Assembly (NCBI GenBank): GCA_017979445.1
Contig: CM030705.1
Coordinates: 9,870,679 to 9,934,678 of the forward strand
Length of the DNA: 64,000 nt
Origin: Akebia trifoliata
Lineage: Eukaryota; Streptophyta; Magnoliopsida; Ranunculales; Lardizabalaceae
Direction: 5' to 3'
Every line of letters begins with the position of its first letter. Position 1 is the stretch's first letter. Under the pieces are notes generated by a model that ran no database searches, was not told where the DNA came from, and saw nothing but the letters and a program-made list of their open reading frames with translations. Positions 58,813 through 64,000 of the stretch are shown piece after piece. The position numbers and the translations under genes were made by a program.

Positions 58813-59200
58813 GGGAGCGGTTCGGCAACCCTAAAGTTTGCCAAGTTTGGTGCCAAACATTTTTTGTAAATCACTTTTGATGGGGTTAGAAGTTTTGGAA
58901 TAGGCTGATTTTTTGTAAGGATGATCTCTACGGTGAAGAGATCATCCTCACAAAAAATCAGCTCATTTTGAAACTTCTAACCCTAATTTACAAGTTGAAG
59001 AATCGTGGACCGTCCAATTTTTGTAACTCACTTTTGATGGGGTTAGAAGTTTTGGAATAGGCTGATTTTTGGTGAGGATGATCTCCTCATCATAGAGATC
59101 ATTCTCACAAAAAATCAGCTCATTCCAAAGCTTCTAACCCATATTTTAAAAAATGTTTGACACCAAACTTGGCAAACTTTAGGGCTGCTGAACCGTTCCC
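58813..59200. mobile_element. (TA)n-bounded palindromic element A
   Basis: Inverted ends GGGAGCGGTTCGGCAACCCT and its diverged complement ending CTGAACCGTTCCC. (TA)n lies directly outside both ends. Inside are two hairpins with arms GCTGATTTTTTGTAAGGATG / ...CACAAAAAATCAGC and a second with GGTGAGGATGATCTC. Confidence 0.85.
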
Positions 59201-59219
59201 ATATATATATATATATATA

Positions 59220-59600
59220 GGGTCACGTTCCTAAGACTCATATTGAAACTCACATTGCGACACACCGTTTTGTCTTATATGGGCAAAAATGTTTGGAATG
59301 AGCTGATTTTTTTTGAGGATGATCTCTGTGATGAGGGGATCATCTTGGCAAAAAATCATCCAATTCCAAAACTTCTAACCCCATCAAAATTGATTTACAA
59401 AAATTGGACGGTCTATAATTTTTCAACAAAAATTGGACGGTCTAGAAGTTTCATAATGAGCTGATTTTTGGCAAGGATGATCTCCTCACCATAGAGATCA
59501 TCCTCACAAAAAATCAGCCCATTTCAAATATTTTTGCCCATATAAGACAAAACGGTGTGTCGCAATGTGAGTCGCAATATGAGTCTTAGGACCGCTGTTC
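59220..59600. mobile_element. (TA)n-bounded palindromic element B
   Basis: Inverted ends around CCTAAGACTCATATTGAAAC and TCGCAATATGAGTCTTAGG, with CACACCGTTTTGTCTTATAT inside. Two copies of the same hairpin. Outer ends differ from A and C, but the hairpins are shared. Confidence 0.85.
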
Positions 59601-59616
59601 ATATATATATATATAT

Positions 59617-59961
59617 GGGTCCCGTTCAGCAACAAACTTTCTGACAAACATTTTGACAAAATATTTTTCAAAACGTGGGTTTGATGTTTTGGAATGGGCT
59701 GATTTTTGGTGAGGATGATCTCTACGGTGCGGAGATCATCCTCACCAAAAATCAGCCCATTCACAAGTTGAAAAATCGTGGACCGTCCACTTTTTGTAAA
59801 TCATTTTTGATGGGGTTAGAAGTTTTGGAATGAGCTGATTTTTGGTGATGATGATCTCCTCGCCGTAGAGATCATCCTCACCACAAATCAGCCCATTCCA
59901 AAACCTCTAACCCATGTTTTGAAAAATGTTTTGCCAAAATGTTTGTTGCTAAACATTTCCC

Positions 59962-59962
<1 letters not shown>
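59617..59962. mobile_element. (TA)n-bounded palindromic element C
   Basis: Inverted ends GTTCAGCAACAAACTTTCTG and a complement ending GTTTGTTGCTAAACATTTCC. The first hairpin (59693-59761) has a perfect 30-bp stem and a 9-nt loop (59723-59731). A long (TA)n run follows to 59996. Confidence 0.88.
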
Positions 59963-60001
<39 letters not shown>

Positions 60002-60651
60002 TAAAATCAATTTTAGTGTTTTGTTCTACAAGGAGAACCTTTCTAATTTTATGCTTTGGAGGTCCTAATTGGCAACGTTTTGCGGTGTAGGATATACCCT
60101 CCAGGCTAGTTGCATAAGATTTGAACTCCAAAATTATATATTGCACACCAATATGATTCATACATACATACCATTGAATAAAAAAAAGTTTGACAACATT
60201 GACTCCTTGGGATGAAATATAGACAATTAAATGGGAGCATCATCTTTTTACAGGCTAAATAACCTTCTTGTGGGTTGGATATGACAAAATTCCAATTCCA
60301 ACTCACTGTTTTTTTAAATAGAATTTCAAAACATGAAATGCAATATCGTAGATTTTTCAAAGTGTCGATCACGTCGATATTAAGTAGTGAGACAGTTGAT
60401 ATATTTATTTTTATATCAAGGTGACAATCTCAATGGTTTATATTCAACCACTTGGGTAAGATGATGATGACGAGGTGATGACGAGGTGCACGCAATGAAG
60501 ATAATGGTAAGTGCATTGAAATCATCTTTGGAAAGGAATCAAGGAGGGCATGTCATCATTTTGAAAATTTTGAGGTTTCTCAAATATAAAATAAAAATAA
60601 AAATAAATTTTAAAAAAAAAAAAGCCTTTTGTCTAAGTCAAAGGAGTTAGA

Positions 60652-60862
60652 ATATTCAAAGGGGTTAGATTGAAATAGTTAGAATCTTAGGAGATTTTAC
60701 ATATTTAAAGTCAAGTCTTCTCCTCTTTTTCTTTCTTCCCTCTCACAGTTTAAACACGGGTACTCTTTTTCTTTTTAATACTTTATTTATGTGGTTGTTA
60801 TTAATTATTATTATTATTTTTTTTTCATCTTCACACTAGCTTTAGATGTGTACACAAATCCT
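60652..60862 (+). repeat. second copy of the 57295 repeat
   Basis: Same phrases in the same order as 57295-57595, shorter by internal deletions. Confidence 0.7.
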
Positions 60863-61200
60863 TTTATACTATTTGAACACAATTTGAAAATTTTAGTGAA
60901 TTTTTTTTTATTTACTTAAAAAATCATTATTTTAATTTGACTTTTATAATAACTAGTGGGCCATGCACGTGCTGTATAATCCAAAATTCAAATATGAAAA
61001 TGATGAATGAAATAATATGTTTAGTAGGGTGAGGACATTTATAAATTAGACAATCTTGATTTTAATTTAAGTAAGTAATATTGGATTTGGAGATTAAATA
61101 TAATATCCTCTTTATTTTATATCCGTAACTTCACAAATACATCAGTGTAGAGCTGCTCATTTTATAAGTATGACGATAAGAGCTACACACTCAATACCCA
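60863..61200. other. AT-rich, nothing recognised
   Basis: Contains ACTAGTGGGCCATGCACGTG near 60953 but no gene-like frame. Confidence 0.4.
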
Positions 61201-62350
61201 TTAGATGGGTCAAGAAAATCTACACTTTTACAATCATAGTCAATTCTTGAACCCATGTTATCATACAGCCATGCCTCAACATGAACATTAATCTATAAAA
61301 TCACAAGGGCTTTCAAGAAAGAAACCAATCACCATTTGTTGGAATAGATATAAGACAAAAATTAAAATTCTTAAAACATAAGAAAACCTACAAAGAATCC
61401 TAGAATTGAGAAACTTGAGATAAAAACATAACTTCTACAATCATAGTGTATCATAGTCAACTCTTGAACGTATATCATTATACAACCATGCCTCAACATG
61501 AACATTAATCTACAAAATCAAAAGGAATTTTAAGAAAGAAGCCAATCAACCATCAACCATCATCTACAATAAATTAAAAATCCATATCATATCAACCTAC
61601 ACCAGTGTTATTGCATATTATAGTTAAATAATTAAATATAACTAACATTCAAACAAAATAATTACTGATATGCATTTATTTTAAATATCAATATCAATTC
61701 CAAAAAATAATTAAAAAATTAAATAAATAACTAATACATTTAGTTTTATTGCTTTCTTCATTACTTTTTTTATTTTCAAGCTTTACACGCGAATTGTCAA
61801 TTATTTTTCCATGAAGAGTTGTCTTTCCCGTCATTATGCCTAGAATAGAAACATACAAAATATTATATATATTTTTGTAGAAAATCAGGATATGAGAAGC
61901 ATAATTATGTATATTTAAAATAAATAAACCTGAAATTGAATGATGAGATCTGAAAGTAATGGCTAGCAAAAGTTTATCTGAGTCTTAAAAATCCCTTTAT
62001 TTTAGCACCCTAAAATTAAAAAGATTAAAGATGACTGATTTAGTGAACAAACACCAAGGTATTTTTTCCTAGCATATTGTTGTTGATTATTCAAACGTGT
62101 AAACTATTCTCTCAAGTCTTGAATTATACATCATTTAAGTGATTAACATTTTTAACTTAGTAATACCTTCAATTGTATTGCATTTTTCATTCCCAACTTT
62201 TTTACGAGAATCGTCACTTGTTTGTTGATGATGAGTTGTCTTTCCAACTATTATACTTAAAATAGACATCCACTGATTTCTTAGTATCAACAATAAACCT
62301 ATATATATATATATATACAATTCAAAAGAAAAAAAATGAGATGAAAACAA
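61200..62350 (-). repeat. diverged duplicated blocks with small similar reading frames
   Basis: ACCATGCCTCAACATGAACA with flanking text occurs at 61270 and 61484, about 215 bp apart. On the minus strand two frames, near 61850-61710 and 62270-62160, share GKTT.H....DDSR/DNSR.K..NEK/NKK-type text: (M)TGKTTLHGKIIDNSRVKLEN and VGKTTHHQQTSDDSRKKVGN. Both follow T-rich DNA ending in a possible splice acceptor. I do not recognise the family. Confidence 0.45.
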
Positions 62351-64000
62351 AATCTACATCTCAAATGAAAGCTAATTGGATATGACAATATGATGACAAG
62401 TAAAGGTTTAAAGTATGGTATACATCCTTTGGACTGCATTATGTGGGAATTCCGATTGTTCATATAATGGTGGGAAGGAATGTAGTTATTATCTAGGATT
62501 CATTAATCCATCTGCATGTTTTAATTACATTTTCATCATTTCTATTCATATCCTACACTTATTCATGGTCTTATTTTACTTAGTACACAAACCAACGTCA
62601 AGAACAATTCAAATTCCATCACATCTTCAAGATTTTTCACCTTTACACTTAAGTCATTATTTAAACCTCTATTAGAAATTTGATCAAACACCTATAATGA
62701 ATTGATCTTAATCTTAAAAAATAAAAATACTAAAACAAGTTTGTATAAAAAGCATACAAAAAAAAAAAAAAAGAAGCTTAAGATTGTAAATTCTCAGCAT
62801 GAATTCATCCAAACACCATTCAATTTGTAATTTTCTCGCTCATTTAAAAACATTAAAAATTAAAATAAGAACTTTAAAAAAAATTTAAACTTTAGTCTTA
62901 AATCTTATAACAAACAAAAAGGTTTCTAACTCTAATAATAACATATAAAAAGATTATAAAAGAAAATAAAAAAATTAAACAACTTTTTAACAAGCCCATT
63001 CCCTCAAAAGGATGCTAAGCCTTTTTGAACTTTTGGAATAAAGTATCAAAATTTGAGCCTAGTCACAATAGCTAGTATTTACAAAAATGCCAAAGACAAG
63101 CCACCTTGGAAGACTTGGGTAGTCCCCAACAACCTAGACACTGATATAGACGCTACTGTACAAATTAACAAGGACCCAAAGACCCATGATACGTGGGCAG
63201 TACTCGACAACCAGAGGGTGGAGCCAGTAAGAGACATAATGGGATAAAATCATCCCTATTCAACTTGCTATCTCTACCTTTCCATTTATCTTTATATTCA
63301 CCATAAATCCATAATACTCATTCAACATTATTAAACTTGGTAATGTGATGTACAGGACAATCTCGTTTCCTCTAGTTTCCTCCACATTAGTAAATTACTT
63401 CTTTACACACCAGACTGGGTCGTCTTCCTAATTCATGTTCAACGAAAGAACTGCATAGTTTCATCCTTGGAGGGTACAACTGTTTTGTCTTCCTAAAGCA
63501 GGAGCCACAGAAGGGGCAAGTCATAGGCTTCCAATGTATAATCTTGGTTCCCTATTTTCTCAAATTCCATCTCAATGCACCTCGACGGCGACACTTTGCT
63601 GACGCAGTTACAACCCATTGTCCTAAATTTCTATTGTAATACAACAATTAAAGGCACAAAATATGGTCCACACAGCTTCTATAGATAGCACCCATAGACC
63701 ATTAGATTCAGAAAAGATCCAAAATGGCTCATAGAAGTTAAGAGGGGAACTCCGTGTACAAATGGTATGTGTCTGGTAGCTTATTGAGCCACCCTTCACC
63801 TAAAACTTTTCGAATATTCATAACCTACAGCTACAATTCAAGATTATCTAAAATTCTTCTAAACATCCTTACTGAGAACCATGTCATGGTGAAATTCATT
63901 ACAGTAATTAGCTAATCCCAAGACAATATGCACAAAAAGTAACATTGTTTAAATATACAACACCAAGGCATATAAGGCTACCACTTTGAGACGAGGTACA
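62351..64000. other. no gene recognised to the right edge
   Basis: AT-rich DNA; short frames at 62415-62675 and 63053-63247 show no recognised domain. From about 63040 the base composition becomes more balanced, as in an old transposon or the edge of a gene outside the window. Confidence 0.4.

Noticed and set aside
60060..60140. tRNA-like B box in minus-strand GGAGTTCAAATC
   Set aside because: There is no A box at the right distance, so it is not called a tRNA gene or SINE.

Overview
The window is nuclear DNA from a flowering plant, most likely a eudicot. The genes have many short exons with GT-AG introns, and the set includes a mitochondrial HSP70, a mitochondrial serine hydroxymethyltransferase, a CorA-like magnesium transporter, an oligopeptide transporter, a TRAF-type zinc-finger protein and L-type lectin receptor kinases. 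The DNA is AT-rich and full of short foldback transposons, tRNA-derived SINEs and LINE remnants. I could not identify the species.

Layout. Positions 1-4436 (minus) hold the 5' two thirds of a mitochondrial HSP70 gene that runs off the left edge. Positions 7778-14062 (minus) hold a complete 15-exon mitochondrial SHMT (518 aa). Positions 16518-20765 (minus) hold a complete 4-exon CorA-like protein (452 aa, GMN motif). 20.8-26.9 kb is gene-poor and repeat-rich. Positions 26965-31667 (plus) hold a complete 6-exon OPT transporter (733 aa). Positions 34861-42360 (plus) hold a 5-exon TRAF-type zinc-finger gene (202 aa); its 5.1-kb last intron carries a LINE-1 relic and a long palindrome. 42.4-57 kb is a rearranged L-type lectin receptor kinase (LecRK) region: a 5' LecRK fragment (43.2 kb), a full-length LecRK copy with two in-frame stops (50.2 kb, plus) and an intact intronless LecRK (54.3-56.5 kb, minus). 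57-64 kb has no convincing gene, but three adjacent (TA)n-bounded palindromic elements lie there.

How the parts relate. The genes form no operon-like unit. They are independent housekeeping, transport and receptor genes. HSP70 and SHMT both act in mitochondria, with SHMT in photorespiratory and one-carbon metabolism. The interest is in genome dynamics: (i) a foldback MITE family with 9-bp target-site duplications, two exact, and with two unoccupied sites visible in a local duplicate; (ii) a segmental duplication that copied the 3' end of the zinc-finger gene and joined it to a LecRK fragment; (iii) palindromes in (TA)n tracts that each carry two copies of one conserved hairpin; (iv) a solo-LTR-like insertion resolved against its empty site; (v) a 123-bp triplication ending ten bases from a splice acceptor.

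Exon boundaries were read by eye from reading frame, GT/AG sites and remembered family conservation. No alignment or search was run.
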